Positions 1 to 7,892 of a DNA stretch of 64,000 bases are shown one piece after another. Every line of letters starts with the position of its first letter. Positions within the stretch are counted from its first letter, which is position 1. This DNA comes from a bacterium (GTDB lineage Bacteria; Deinococcota; Deinococci; Deinococcales; Deinococcaceae), in contig JAJZIR010000001.1 in NCBI GenBank assembly GCA_021810505.1, forward strand, positions 1 through 64,000. The letters are read 5' to 3'. Made by a program: the position numbers and the translations under genes. The notes beneath the pieces are model-generated. The model worked only from the letters and a program-made list of their open reading frames with translations, did not search any database and had not been told where the DNA came from.

Positions 1-160
1 CTCCGTGGGCCTTGGCCCACTGATCAGCCAGCTTCTGGACCACGTTGACCTCGGGCTGGGTCAAGAAGGACCAGATGGTGAGGTGGACCGAGGCGGCTTG
101 GGCCAAGGGGGCGATCAGGGCAGCGGAAAGGCCTAGGGCAGCAACTGCACGGTGTTTCAT
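1..160 (-). CDS. Extracellular solute-binding protein of a sugar ABC transporter (N-terminal fragment)
   Basis: Reading leftward from the ATG at 160 gives MKHRAVAALGLSAALIAPLA and then a Sec-type cleavage site (AQA-A), followed by SVHLTIWSFLTQPEV and a helix NVVQKLADQWAKAHG. A VHLTIWSF strand straight after the signal peptide, then a helix with the EVNVVQKLADQWAKAH pattern, is typical of family-1 (maltose/oligosaccharide) binding proteins. The start is set by AAAGGAG seven bases upstream. Only 53 codons are present because the gene leaves the window at base 1. The transported sugar cannot be read from this fragment; maltodextrin would fit the nearby treYZ genes, but that is inference. Confidence 0.72.
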   Translation of the reverse strand, partial: MKHRAVAALGLSAALIAPLAQAASVHLTIWSFLTQPEVNVVQKLADQWAKAHG

Positions 161-180
161 GACGCTCTCCTTTCCTGCGA

Positions 181-186
181 AGTCTA
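181..186 (-). promoter_or_regulatory. -10 box (TAGACT) for the solute-binding protein gene
   Basis: TAGACT on the minus strand lies 20 bases upstream of the ATG and is followed by a Shine-Dalgarno sequence, so this gene would have a short leader. The same TAGACT hexamer recurs at several starts in the window. No convincing -35 was found. Confidence 0.35.
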
Positions 187-476
187 GCTAGCCAAGATGA
201 GAACCGCAAGGGTGAGCTCTGGGAATGCGCGCCGGCCTTCGGTCAGCCCCTCAGCGCCCTCCCCAGGCTGCGCCAGCCCTCCGGCTCCCTCTCCCGGAGC
301 CGAGTCGGTATGCTGTGCTGACGTGTCCGGAGTATCCAGACCTACGCTACCTGCCTGCGCCCTGGCCGGGACCCGGGTATCCTGCCACCGGCTAGCCGCG
401 ATCTCGCTGAGCCGGGGTGGCTTTTACCTCGCGCTCCGGCGCGGAACCCCCGACCTGCCGCTGCCAGGGACGCAGC
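187..476. other. Intergenic region between the binding-protein gene and anmK
   Basis: About 290 bases with no convincing gene; the open frames here have poor starts and no recognisable protein. Two related short sequences occur, TGTCCGGAGTATCC at 324-337 and CCGGGTATCCT at 373-383. The second is repeated in inverted orientation just after anmK at 1661-1671. They could be protein-binding sites, but nothing proves it. Confidence 0.3.
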
Positions 477-1646
477 TTGAGCGCGGCTAGTTCCGCGCCC
501 AACACGCTGCGCATCTTGGGGATGATGTCGGGTACCAGCGCCGATGGCATCGATGTCGCCTTGCTGTCCCTGGGCCCCTCAGGTCCTGGGCAGCTGCTGG
601 GCTACCGCCACTCGGCTTACTCCCCTTCCCTCAGGGAAGCCAGCCTGGATGCCGCCCACGGCCCCCTCTCCGTGGAGGAGGCAGCGCGCCTGGACCGCCG
701 CTTGGGCCGCGCATACGCCCGGGCCGCGCTCCAGGCTTTGGAGCGGCTGGGGCAAGCCGATGCCATCGCCTTCCACGGGCAGACCCTGCGGCATCAGCCG
801 GGTGGCGAGGAGGGCTTCACCCTGCAAATTGGGTCGGCGGCTGAGCTGGCGCTGGCCAGCGGGTTGACGATCGTGCACAACTTCCGTGCCGCCGATGTGG
901 TGGCCGGTGGCCAAGGTGCGCCGCTGGTCCCGCCCTACCACCAGCTGCTCTTCGGGGCCTCAGAGCCGCGGGCGGTCCTCAACCTCGGGGGTATCGCCAA
1001 CCTCACCTGGATCCCGGGGCAAGGTGGCGCAGGGAGCCTGTGCGCTTTCGATACCGGACCCGGCAACGCCCTTCTGGACGGAGCCGCCGCCCTGCTCAGC
1101 GGAGGCCGCCTGCTTCAGGATCGGGGCGGTGCCTGGGCTGCCCGGGGCCAAGAGGATACGCGCCAGCTGGCGCGCTGGCTCTCCTGGGACTTTTTTCAGA
1201 AGCCACCGCCCAAGAGTGCGGGCCGCGCGCAGTTCGGTGCACCCCTCGTCTCCGAGCTCTGGCGCTCTTGGGCGGGTAGCCCAGCAGACTTCCTGGCTAC
1301 CCTGACCGCCCTGACTGCTGCGTCGGTCGCCCTGGCGCTGCGCCGCTGGACCCCTGGGGCTCCCAGCCTGTGGGTCTTCGGCGGGGGCGCCGAGAACCCC
1401 ACCCTGATGGCCAAGCTGGCGTCCTACTTGGATGGGGTGGCTGTAGAGCGCGGCGCCCGGCTCAGCGGCGTCCCCAGCCAAGCCCTGGAGGCCATGGCCT
1501 TTGCCTGGCTGGGCGCCCAGTGCCTAGCGGGGCGCGCGTTGCCCCTAGGTAGCGTTACCGGGCAGAGCCGTCCGGTCATCTTGGGCGAGGTCTTGCCCGG
1601 GCGCGCCTGGCCTGGTCTGCTGGAGAGGTTGTCGCGCTGGCGTTGA
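477..1646 (+). CDS. anmK: Anhydro-N-acetylmuramic acid kinase
   Basis: Cytoplasmic kinase that phosphorylates and hydrates 1,6-anhydro-MurNAc to MurNAc-6-phosphate in peptidoglycan recycling. Family motifs appear in order: ILGMMSGTSADGIDVALL (phosphate loop) at the N-terminus, FHGQTLRHQP, GQGAPLVPPYHQLLFG, LNLGGIANLT, AFDTGPGNALLDG and FGGGAENPTLM near the C-terminus. The product is 389 aa, close to the usual length. The frame is also open from a GTG at 417, but the homology begins at LRILGMMSG, so I prefer the TTG at 477 with AGGGA upstream; the exact start is uncertain. It stands alone and converges on aroA. Confidence 0.93.
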   Translation: MSAASSAPNTLRILGMMSGTSADGIDVALLSLGPSGPGQLLGYRHSAYSPSLREASLDAAHGPLSVEEAARLDRRLGRAYARAALQALERLGQADAIAFHGQTLRHQPGGEEGFTLQIGSAAELALASGLTIVHNFRAADVVAGGQGAPLVPPYHQLLFGASEPRAVLNLGGIANLTWIPGQGGAGSLCAFDTGPGNALLDGAAALLSGGRLLQDRGGAWAARGQEDTRQLARWLSWDFFQKPPPKSAGRAQFGAPLVSELWRSWAGSPADFLATLTALTAASVALALRRWTPGAPSLWVFGGGAENPTLMAKLASYLDGVAVERGARLSGVPSQALEAMAFAWLGAQCLAGRALPLGSVTGQSRPVILGEVLPGRAWPGLLERLSRWR

Positions 1647-1723
1647 GCCGGGCCCCACCGAGGATACCCGGACAGCGGTTTTCGGAATAGGCCGGACCCC
1701 TCCGGATCAGGCTGCAGCGCCGC

Positions 1724-3022
1724 TCAGGAGTCAGAGACCTCCAGCTGAGCTCCGAGCGCTCTCAGGTGTCCGAAGAAATCCGGATAGCTCTTGGCGATGT
1801 GCTGCGGTTCGGCGATGACGACCGGTCTCTGCGCGGCGAGGCCTAAGGCGCAGAGCATCATCACCATCCGGTGGTCGCCGTGGCTGTCCAAGCAGACTCC
1901 GCCCTCGATAGCCGGCTTGCCCCGGAGGATCAATCGGTCCTCCCCCTCGTCGCAGTCCACGCCGAGCTTGCGCAACTCGGCCCGGGTATCGCTGATGCGG
2001 TCGCATTCCTTGAGCCGCAGCGTAGCGACGTTGTGCCAGATCGTCGTCCCCTCGGCCAGCGCAGCGGCCGCGCACAGCGCTTGCACCGCGTCGGTAAAGG
2101 GGTCGCCGTCCTCTACGACCCCGTGCAGCGCCCGCCCGCCGCGCACGGTCACCGCGTCGCCGCTGCGCTCTAGGTCGGCCCCCATCCGGATGAGCACGTC
2201 CAGGGCGGCCCTCTCTCCTTGCAGGTCGTCGGCCTGAAGGTTGTCCACGGTCACCTGACCTGGCCGCAGCGCGGCGGCGGCCAGCAGGGCCAGGCTCCCC
2301 GGGTAGTCCCCCGGTACGGTCAGGCTCCTGGGCTGGAAGCTCTGCTGCCCTGGGATCGCGATCTGGCGCAGGTCAGGGGAGACCTGCAGGGTGATCCCGA
2401 AGCGCCGCAGCGTGTCGATGGTCTGGCGGATCGCCGCTGCGCTCTTCAGCGGGCCGAGCAGCTTGACGGCGCTGTCGAAAGGCAGGAGCGGCGCCAGGAA
2501 GAGCACGCCGCTGGCGTATTGGCTGCTCTGCCCGACCTGGACCTTGATCTCGGCTGGGTGCAGCCGGTGCCCGCCGCGGACGCGGATCGGCAGCAGCCCC
2601 CCCTGGCTCTGGCTGTCCACGCCTATCTGACCTAAGGCGTCGAGCAGGTCCTGTTGCGGCCTCCGCCCCAGGCTGTGCGGGTAATCGGTGACGAAGTCGG
2701 TCTCCTCGGTCAGAGCGCTGATCGCGATCAACAGCCTCAGGACTGCCCCCGCGTTGCCGGGGTTGAGCGTCTTCCCGCTGCGCGGCCGATGCCCGAAGCC
2801 GCGGACCCGAAGCGCGCTGCCGTCTTGGACGATGCTGGCGCCTAGTTCGAGCAAGCAGCGCTGCAGCGCGCGGCTGTCGTCGCTCTCCGCTGGGGCCTCG
2901 ATCCTGCTTTCACCCTCGCTCAGCGCAGCCGCCAACAGGAAGCGGGTGGTGTAGTTTTTGCTCGGCTGGGCTCTCAGACGCCCCTCCAACCTGATCGCGG
3001 GGTAGACCGTCAGGGTCCCCAT
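1724..3022 (-). CDS. aroA: 3-phosphoshikimate 1-carboxyvinyltransferase (EPSP synthase)
   Basis: Sixth step of the shikimate pathway, joining PEP to shikimate-3-phosphate. The 432-aa protein shows the two-domain EPSPS signatures: PSKNYTTR near residue 20, GNAGAVLRLL, DYPHSLGRRPQQDLL, VGQSSQYASGVLF, KECDRISDTRAELRKLG and DSHGDHRMVMM near the end. The N-terminal substrate loop differs from the usual GDKSxSxR, keeping Ser, Lys and Arg. MurA is excluded by the DSHGDHRM motif and the lack of the MurA cysteine loop. It is last in a leftward series and starts 9 bases after the ABC ATPase stop, so it is probably co-transcribed with genes unrelated to aromatic synthesis. Confidence 0.92.
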   Translation of the reverse strand: MGTLTVYPAIRLEGRLRAQPSKNYTTRFLLAAALSEGESRIEAPAESDDSRALQRCLLELGASIVQDGSALRVRGFGHRPRSGKTLNPGNAGAVLRLLIAISALTEETDFVTDYPHSLGRRPQQDLLDALGQIGVDSQSQGGLLPIRVRGGHRLHPAEIKVQVGQSSQYASGVLFLAPLLPFDSAVKLLGPLKSAAAIRQTIDTLRRFGITLQVSPDLRQIAIPGQQSFQPRSLTVPGDYPGSLALLAAAALRPGQVTVDNLQADDLQGERAALDVLIRMGADLERSGDAVTVRGGRALHGVVEDGDPFTDAVQALCAAAALAEGTTIWHNVATLRLKECDRISDTRAELRKLGVDCDEGEDRLILRGKPAIEGGVCLDSHGDHRMVMMLCALGLAAQRPVVIAEPQHIAKSYPDFFGHLRALGAQLEVSDS

Positions 3023-3031
3023 CTCAGCGGC

Positions 3032-3829
3032 CTATCGGGTCCCGGCCGGGAGCGTCCCCGAGAAGGCCTCGATCTGGCGGCGCCCGGTCTCGTGGCGCGG
3101 ATCGCCCTCGCCGACCACCCGCCCGTCCCGCAAGAAGACCACCCGGTCGGCGTAGAGAGCCGCCGCCGGGTCGTGGGTCACCATCACCACGGTCCAGCCC
3201 TGCAGGTCGACTCCCTCGCGCAGAATCTCTAAGACCGCCTGCCCGGACTTGCTGTCCAGGTTCCCGGTAGGCTCGTCGGCCAAGACCAGCAGCGGGTTCA
3301 TGATCAGCGCCCGGGCGATCGCCACCCGCTGTTGCTGGCCGCCGGAGAGCTGATGGGGCCGTGCGCCCAGGCGGCCGGAGAGGCCCAACAGCCCAGCTAG
3401 GCCTTCCAGGCGCGTCCTAGCCTTGCCCGCCTGCTTGGTGAGTTCGGCCGGCAGCAAGATGTTCTCCGCGGCTGTCAGGGTGGGGATCAGCTCGAAGTTC
3501 TGGAAGACGAAGCCGATGCGCTCCCGGCGCAGGAGGGTGCGCCGGTCATCGGAGAGGTGGCTGACCGCTTGGCCGCTGAGCCACACCTCGCCCTGGTCGG
3601 GAAGATCGAGCAATCCCATCATGCTGAGCAGCGTCGATTTTCCCGAACCCGACGGGCCCATGATGGCCACGAAGCTGGCTGCCGAGACGCTCAGATCGAT
3701 TCCATCCAGGGCGTGCACCGCGCTGGCACCTTGCCAGTAGGTCTTGGTCAGGCCCTCGATCCTCAGGAGTGCAGCTGCTTCATCGCTTTGGTGGGACTTT
3801 GGCGTCTCGTTTCTGCTTGCGCTGTGCAC
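3032..3829 (-). CDS. ABC transporter ATP-binding protein, LolD/MacB type
   Basis: 265-aa ATPase with Walker [10 protein letters not shown] (58-66), Q-loop FVFQN, signature LSGGQ (161-165), Walker [13 protein letters not shown] and the switch His in MVTHDP. The [12 protein letters not shown] sequence is typical of ATPases paired with FtsX/MacB-type permeases (lipoprotein sorting, peptide or macrolide export). The GTG start at 3829 is well supported by AAGGAGGT eight bases upstream, which makes the gene overlap the preceding START-like gene by 50 bases. No permease lies next to it, so the substrate is unknown. Confidence 0.88.
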   Translation of the reverse strand: MHSASRNETPKSHQSDEAAALLRIEGLTKTYWQGASAVHALDGIDLSVSAASFVAIMGPSGSGKSTLLSMMGLLDLPDQGEVWLSGQAVSHLSDDRRTLLRRERIGFVFQNFELIPTLTAAENILLPAELTKQAGKARTRLEGLAGLLGLSGRLGARPHQLSGGQQQRVAIARALIMNPLLVLADEPTGNLDSKSGQAVLEILREGVDLQGWTVVMVTHDPAAALYADRVVFLRDGRVVGEGDPRHETGRRQIEAFSGTLPAGTR

Positions 3830-4313
3830 GCGAGACCTCCTTGGCCGTCTCGAGTAGGGATTCTGCGCCAGCGGCGTCCACCTGGCGCTGCAGGTCGATC
3901 AGGGTCTGAGCTAGGACGGCGCGAAGGATGCGCTCGCTGCCCCGGCGTATAAAGCCGAAGCGCGGCAGCGCGGTGATCTGAAAGGTCACCTCGGTGCCCC
4001 CCGGGATGGGCTTGAAGGTCCACTGCTGCTGCAGGGAGGCGAAGAAGCCGAAGGGCTTGGTGCTCTCCAGCGTCGCTCGGGTGGGAGCTTGTACGTTGGT
4101 GTAGCGGGCGTTCCAGCGTGAGCCGCCCAGCCTCAGCGGCAGGTACAGCAGCACTTCGCTGCCGTTGACCAGCTTCTCCTCGCCCTTGTAGCGGGCCGAC
4201 CGCAGATTCTTATCCCATTTGGCCCGCCGCGCCGGATCGCAGGCCAAACGGAACAGGATGTCTGGCCGGCTGCGGATGTAGTGCGTCTCCTTGAGCTGGA
4301 TGGTCTCGGGCAT
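3780..4313 (-). CDS. SRPBCC / START-like domain protein
   Basis: 177 aa. The pattern fits the polyketide-cyclase/SRPBCC fold: an N-terminal strand (KETHYIRSRPDILFRLACDP), ARRAKWDKNLRSARY, long antiparallel strands ending in QWTFKPIPGGTEVTFQI, and a C-terminal helix ILRAVLAQTLIDLQRQVDAA. Such proteins bind hydrophobic small molecules or lipids, and no catalytic role can be read here. The tail is very basic ([16 protein letters not shown]). It lies 18 bases after the PIG-L gene and overlaps the ABC ATPase gene by 50 bases, so the three are probably one transcript. Confidence 0.72.
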   Translation of the reverse strand: MPETIQLKETHYIRSRPDILFRLACDPARRAKWDKNLRSARYKGEEKLVNGSEVLLYLPLRLGGSRWNARYTNVQAPTRATLESTKPFGFFASLQQQWTFKPIPGGTEVTFQITALPRFGFIRRGSERILRAVLAQTLIDLQRQVDAAGAESLLETAKEVSRAQRKQKRDAKVPPKR

Positions 4314-4331
4314 GGCTTAGCCGGCTGCCGT

Positions 4332-5021
4332 TCAGGGGAGGTAGGTCTGGGCGGGCAGGGAGGTCGACCGTAACTGGAAGTGCTCGGCGAACCGGCAACC
4401 CACCTCCCGGCCGATCATGGCCCGCTGGGCCTGGAACTGCTCGTCGGTGGCTTTCCAGCCATAGAAATCCCGGTAAAAGGCGAACACCTCGGTTACGGTA
4501 CCGATCTGTTCGGAGATGTCGATGTGCACCGAGGGGAAAGGGGAGGCCCGGTGGTGGTACTGGTAGATCCGTACCGGCTTGCGGTGGGCGGCCTTGGGTT
4601 CGGCCTCACCCTCAGAGACGATCTTGGGGATGCGCGCGAAGGTCACGGCGTCGAAGGCGAGCTTGGCGGTGGCTCGGTGGTCGGGATGGCCGCTGTAGTC
4701 GTCCCAAGTGATCACGGTGTCAGGTTGAAACTCGGCGTATAGCTTGGCCACCGCCAGCACTTGGTCGCGAGATCCGGTCACCCGCGAGTCCCCGAAATCG
4801 AAGAACCGGTACGACGCACCGATTTTCTCAGCCACGAAAGCCCCGTGGGCAGTGCGCGTTTTGGTCACCTCGTCCGCGCTGGCTCGGCCGAACTGCGAGG
4901 CCAGCTCCCCCATGGTCGTCCAGCTGAGCAGGACTTGGTCCCCTCTGGCCACGTGTTTGGCCAGGGTTCCTAAGCAGCCGACTTCATCGTCGGGATGAGC
5001 AAAAAGGGCAAGAAGGCGCAT
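4332..5021 (-). CDS. PIG-L / LmbE family deacetylase (possibly bacillithiol pathway)
   Basis: 229-aa zinc-dependent N-acetyl sugar deacetylase. The zinc/catalytic motif HPDDE is at residues 9-13 and the second ligand motif HPDHRA is near 112-117. Relatives include BshB (GlcNAc-malate deacetylase in bacillithiol synthesis) and MshB; Deinococcota are thought to use bacillithiol, so BshB is a reasonable guess but not demonstrated. The frame is open from 5072, but homology begins at MRLLALFAHPDDE. The ATG at 5021 is preceded by TAGACT with a 7-base gap and no Shine-Dalgarno sequence, suggesting a leaderless start. Confidence 0.85.
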   Translation of the reverse strand: MRLLALFAHPDDEVGCLGTLAKHVARGDQVLLSWTTMGELASQFGRASADEVTKTRTAHGAFVAEKIGASYRFFDFGDSRVTGSRDQVLAVAKLYAEFQPDTVITWDDYSGHPDHRATAKLAFDAVTFARIPKIVSEGEAEPKAAHRKPVRIYQYHHRASPFPSVHIDISEQIGTVTEVFAFYRDFYGWKATDEQFQAQRAMIGREVGCRFAEHFQLRSTSLPAQTYLP

Positions 5022-5028
5022 GGAGACA

Positions 5029-5034
5029 AGTCTA
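5029..5034 (-). promoter_or_regulatory. Leaderless-type -10 box (TAGACT) for the PIG-L gene
   Basis: TAGACT on the minus strand ends 7 bases before the ATG at 5021. Transcription would start at or next to the start codon. It lies between the treY stop and the PIG-L start, so the gene need not depend on read-through from treY. Confidence 0.5.
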
Positions 5035-5084
5035 ACCGGCCCGCGTCCCCGGAAGGTGAGCGATACACCCAATCCGCCGGCCGG

Positions 5085-7892
5085 TCAGGGCTGGGCGGCT
5101 TCCAGCAGAGCGGCCGGGAAGTGGGCTAGGAGCTCCGCGAGGGCCACGCTCCCCTCCCAGCTCTCTCCGGTCAGGAGGTTGTGGAAGCGGCCGGTGGGGA
5201 GCTGCAGCCGGGCCTCCCCCCACAGCTCGCCCAGGGGCCACTCCCCTCCGGATAGCCCGTAGACTAGCCGCGGCGCGCACACGATCACCTGCTTCTGGCC
5301 GCGCTTCCGCTGAAAGCTGATCAGGTGAGGGTGGATCTCCAGCGCGCGGTAGTTCCCCCTGGCGAACAGCTGGGGGTGGCGCCGGCGGCACTGCAGGGCC
5401 TTCTGGATCAGGTATAGCTTGATCTCGCCGCTGCGGTACTCCCTGAGGAGCCTGTTCAGCTGCTCTGGCCCAGCTGGCTCTGCGCTCAGCCGGGCCAGCA
5501 GCTCACGGCGGCGGGCGTAGTCCACCGGCCTGCGGTTGTCCGGGTCCACCAGGTTCTGGTCCCACAGCTCCCCCCCCTGGTACAGGTCAGGGACACCCGG
5601 GCAGCTGAGCTGCAAGAGGGCCTGAGAGAGCCCATGGCAGGCTGCGCTGACCGCGATCTGGCGGTCTAATTCGGCAAAGACCTCCAGGACTTTGGGATTG
5701 GCTAAGGCCTTGGCGACGAATTCGGTCACTGCCTGGTCGTAAGCGGGGTTGGGGTTGATCCAGGAGGTCTGCCGCTTGGCCTCCTTGGTGGCCTTGGTCA
5801 TGTAGGCCTGGAGGCGCTGGGTGAAGTCCCCGAACTGGCCGTCTAGGGGCCAGATCCCCAGGGCAGCCTGGTAGAAGAGCAGCTCGTCGGCCCGGGTGGG
5901 GGCTAGGACGCCGTCGGCGTCCACCCGCAACCAGCTGGTGAGCCGGTTGAGCTTCCGAACCGCTTGCGTCCAGGCCTTGGGTGCCTCGCTGATCGCGCTG
6001 ATACGGATCCGAGTGTCGGCGCCGCGCTTGGTGTCGTGGGTGGCGACGGCCAGCATGCTGTCCGGCCAGCGGGCCAACCGCTCGGCGTTGGCGGTATGGA
6101 ACTGCTCTGGGCTGGTTCCGAATACTGAGGGGTCGCTCCCGACTTCGTTCAGGCTGGTCAGCCGGGGATAGGTGTAGAAGGTAGTGTCCTCGGCGGCTTT
6201 GGCCATGACCGGGCTGCTGATCTGTTGGAAGCGTAGGGCGAAGCGCAGCTGGTCTTCCTGTTGCTCTGGGCTAGCGTTGTCTGGGATCACCTGCAGCAGA
6301 GTGTCCTGCAGGAAGTCCAAGACCTCGCGGCCGATCCCTGGATTGCGCCTCTTGGCCAGGCGTACGGCGCTCTGTACGTAGCTGCGGTCTTGCTCGGAAG
6401 GGATTTCCCCCGGTCTCAGATAGGTGCGGTAAACCGCGAAGGCCGCGATGGTCTCGACGATCGCGGCGGTGAGGCTGACCAGGGTGAAGTCGCGGGAGCG
6501 GCGGTTGCTCTCGGCCAACCGTTCCAGCTGCAGGGCCAGGGTGTTGACCTCGCTGGAAAGGCTGGTCTGCATGATCAGCCTTTTGTTGTTATAGAGCAGA
6601 TCGGCGTAGCTGCCGCGCTCGCCGGTCTGCCGAGAGGTGAAAGCGGTCAAGCTGCTGCGAGCGCTGGGATCAACCCATAGCCCATTGATGCTGGACAGGA
6701 AATCGTAGCCGGTGGTGCCTAGGACCGGCCAGGATTCGGGCAGTTTCTCTCCGGGCTCCAAGATCTTCTCGGCCCACAGCGCCAAGCTGCCTTTTCCGGC
6801 CAGCTCGCTGTGCCAGAGGACGAGGTTTTGGAAGTAGCCCAAGGGATCGTATAGCCCGTCGGTGTGGTCGAGCCGCAAGCCCTGGATGCGGCCGGCAGCC
6901 ACCTGCTCCATAACCAGCTGGTGGGTGGCGCGTAGGACTTCTGGCCGGTCCATGCGCAGCGCAGCTAGGTCGTTGATATCGAAGAAGCGCCGGTAGTTGA
7001 TCTCTTCGGTGGCCACCTTCCAGAAGGCCGGCCGGTAGGACTGGGCGCGCAGCAGGTCATCTAGGGCATTGAAGCTGGCCGGCTCGCCCGCCACCCCCCC
7101 CATCGCCCTGAGCTCCTGGTCGGCCGCTTCCGCCATCTCGGGATCGCGCTGGAAGAGCTCAGCGAGGCGGCGCTTGATCACCTCTTTCTCCCGGTTGCGC
7201 TCGCTGCGCTCCTCCTCGCTGGCTGCTTCCGGCCCAGGGAGGTGGCGGATCGCGGTGAGGATGCTCTCCAGCTCGGTGACCGATTCCTCGTTGGGAACGT
7301 TTGCCTGAGCGCTGCGGTAGCTTTCCAGAACTCCTTGCAGCAGCGGAGCCAGGCTGCGCGGCGCTAACGGTAGAACCCTCTGGTAATAGGCCAGCGCGAA
7401 GGTACCCCCGTCGCGGATGAGCCGGAATTCTCCCCCCTCCAAGACCTTGCCGTACTGGTCCCCTAAGATGGGGAGTAAGACCTTACCGCGCATCGCCTCC
7501 TTGCGCGGAGACCATTCGATGTCGAAAAAATCAGCGTGCAGCGCGCTGGGACCGTTCTCCAGAACGTCGTTCCACCAGAGGTTCTCGCTGGAAGCGATGC
7601 CCATATGGTTGGGGACCATGTCCAAGACGTGATTGAGCCCCAACTCCGCCAAGCTTTGGGCGAAGTTATCCAGCCCGGCCTCTCCTCCCAGTTCGCGGTT
7701 GATCTGGTCGTGTCGGACCAGGTCATAGCCGTGGGTGCTGCCCGGTGTTGCCTGCAGGTAGGGGGAGGTGTAGACGGTGGCGATCCCTAGCTCAGCGAGG
7801 TAAGGCAGCAGCTGGGTGGCTTCCTGGAAACCGAACTCTGGGCGCAACTGCAGCCGGTAGCTCGGCCCGGGGAAGGGATACCTACTGGCCAC
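5085..7892 (-). CDS. treY: Malto-oligosyltrehalose synthase
   Basis: GH13 enzyme that converts the reducing-end maltose of a maltodextrin to a terminal trehalosyl unit. The 935-aa length is normal for TreY. Diagnostic stretches in order: GIATVYTSPYLQATPGSTHG, DMVPNHMGI, GLRLDHTDGLYDP with the nucleophile Asp, WAEKILEPGE with the acid/base Glu, ATHDTKRGADTR, and near the C-terminus CPGVPDLYQGGE with LVDPDNRRPVDY. The GTG start at 7892 lies inside the last codons of treZ (11-base overlap), so the two are translationally coupled. Together they make free trehalose, an osmolyte and desiccation protectant. Confidence 0.95.
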   Translation of the reverse strand: MASRYPFPGPSYRLQLRPEFGFQEATQLLPYLAELGIATVYTSPYLQATPGSTHGYDLVRHDQINRELGGEAGLDNFAQSLAELGLNHVLDMVPNHMGIASSENLWWNDVLENGPSALHADFFDIEWSPRKEAMRGKVLLPILGDQYGKVLEGGEFRLIRDGGTFALAYYQRVLPLAPRSLAPLLQGVLESYRSAQANVPNEESVTELESILTAIRHLPGPEAASEEERSERNREKEVIKRRLAELFQRDPEMAEAADQELRAMGGVAGEPASFNALDDLLRAQSYRPAFWKVATEEINYRRFFDINDLAALRMDRPEVLRATHQLVMEQVAAGRIQGLRLDHTDGLYDPLGYFQNLVLWHSELAGKGSLALWAEKILEPGEKLPESWPVLGTTGYDFLSSINGLWVDPSARSSLTAFTSRQTGERGSYADLLYNNKRLIMQTSLSSEVNTLALQLERLAESNRRSRDFTLVSLTAAIVETIAAFAVYRTYLRPGEIPSEQDRSYVQSAVRLAKRRNPGIGREVLDFLQDTLLQVIPDNASPEQQEDQLRFALRFQQISSPVMAKAAEDTTFYTYPRLTSLNEVGSDPSVFGTSPEQFHTANAERLARWPDSMLAVATHDTKRGADTRIRISAISEAPKAWTQAVRKLNRLTSWLRVDADGVLAPTRADELLFYQAALGIWPLDGQFGDFTQRLQAYMTKATKEAKRQTSWINPNPAYDQAVTEFVAKALANPKVLEVFAELDRQIAVSAACHGLSQALLQLSCPGVPDLYQGGELWDQNLVDPDNRRPVDYARRRELLARLSAEPAGPEQLNRLLREYRSGEIKLYLIQKALQCRRRHPQLFARGNYRALEIHPHLISFQRKRGQKQVIVCAPRLVYGLSGGEWPLGELWGEARLQLPTGRFHNLLTGESWEGSVALAELLAHFPAALLEAAQP

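Noticed and set aside
1647-1723. Terminator between anmK and aroA
   Set aside because: CCGGA-CCCC-TCCGG can fold, but the stem is short and there is no T-run on either strand.
1724-3022. murA instead of aroA
   Set aside because: The DSHGDHRM and DYPHSLGRRP motifs are EPSPS-like, and the MurA cysteine loop is missing.
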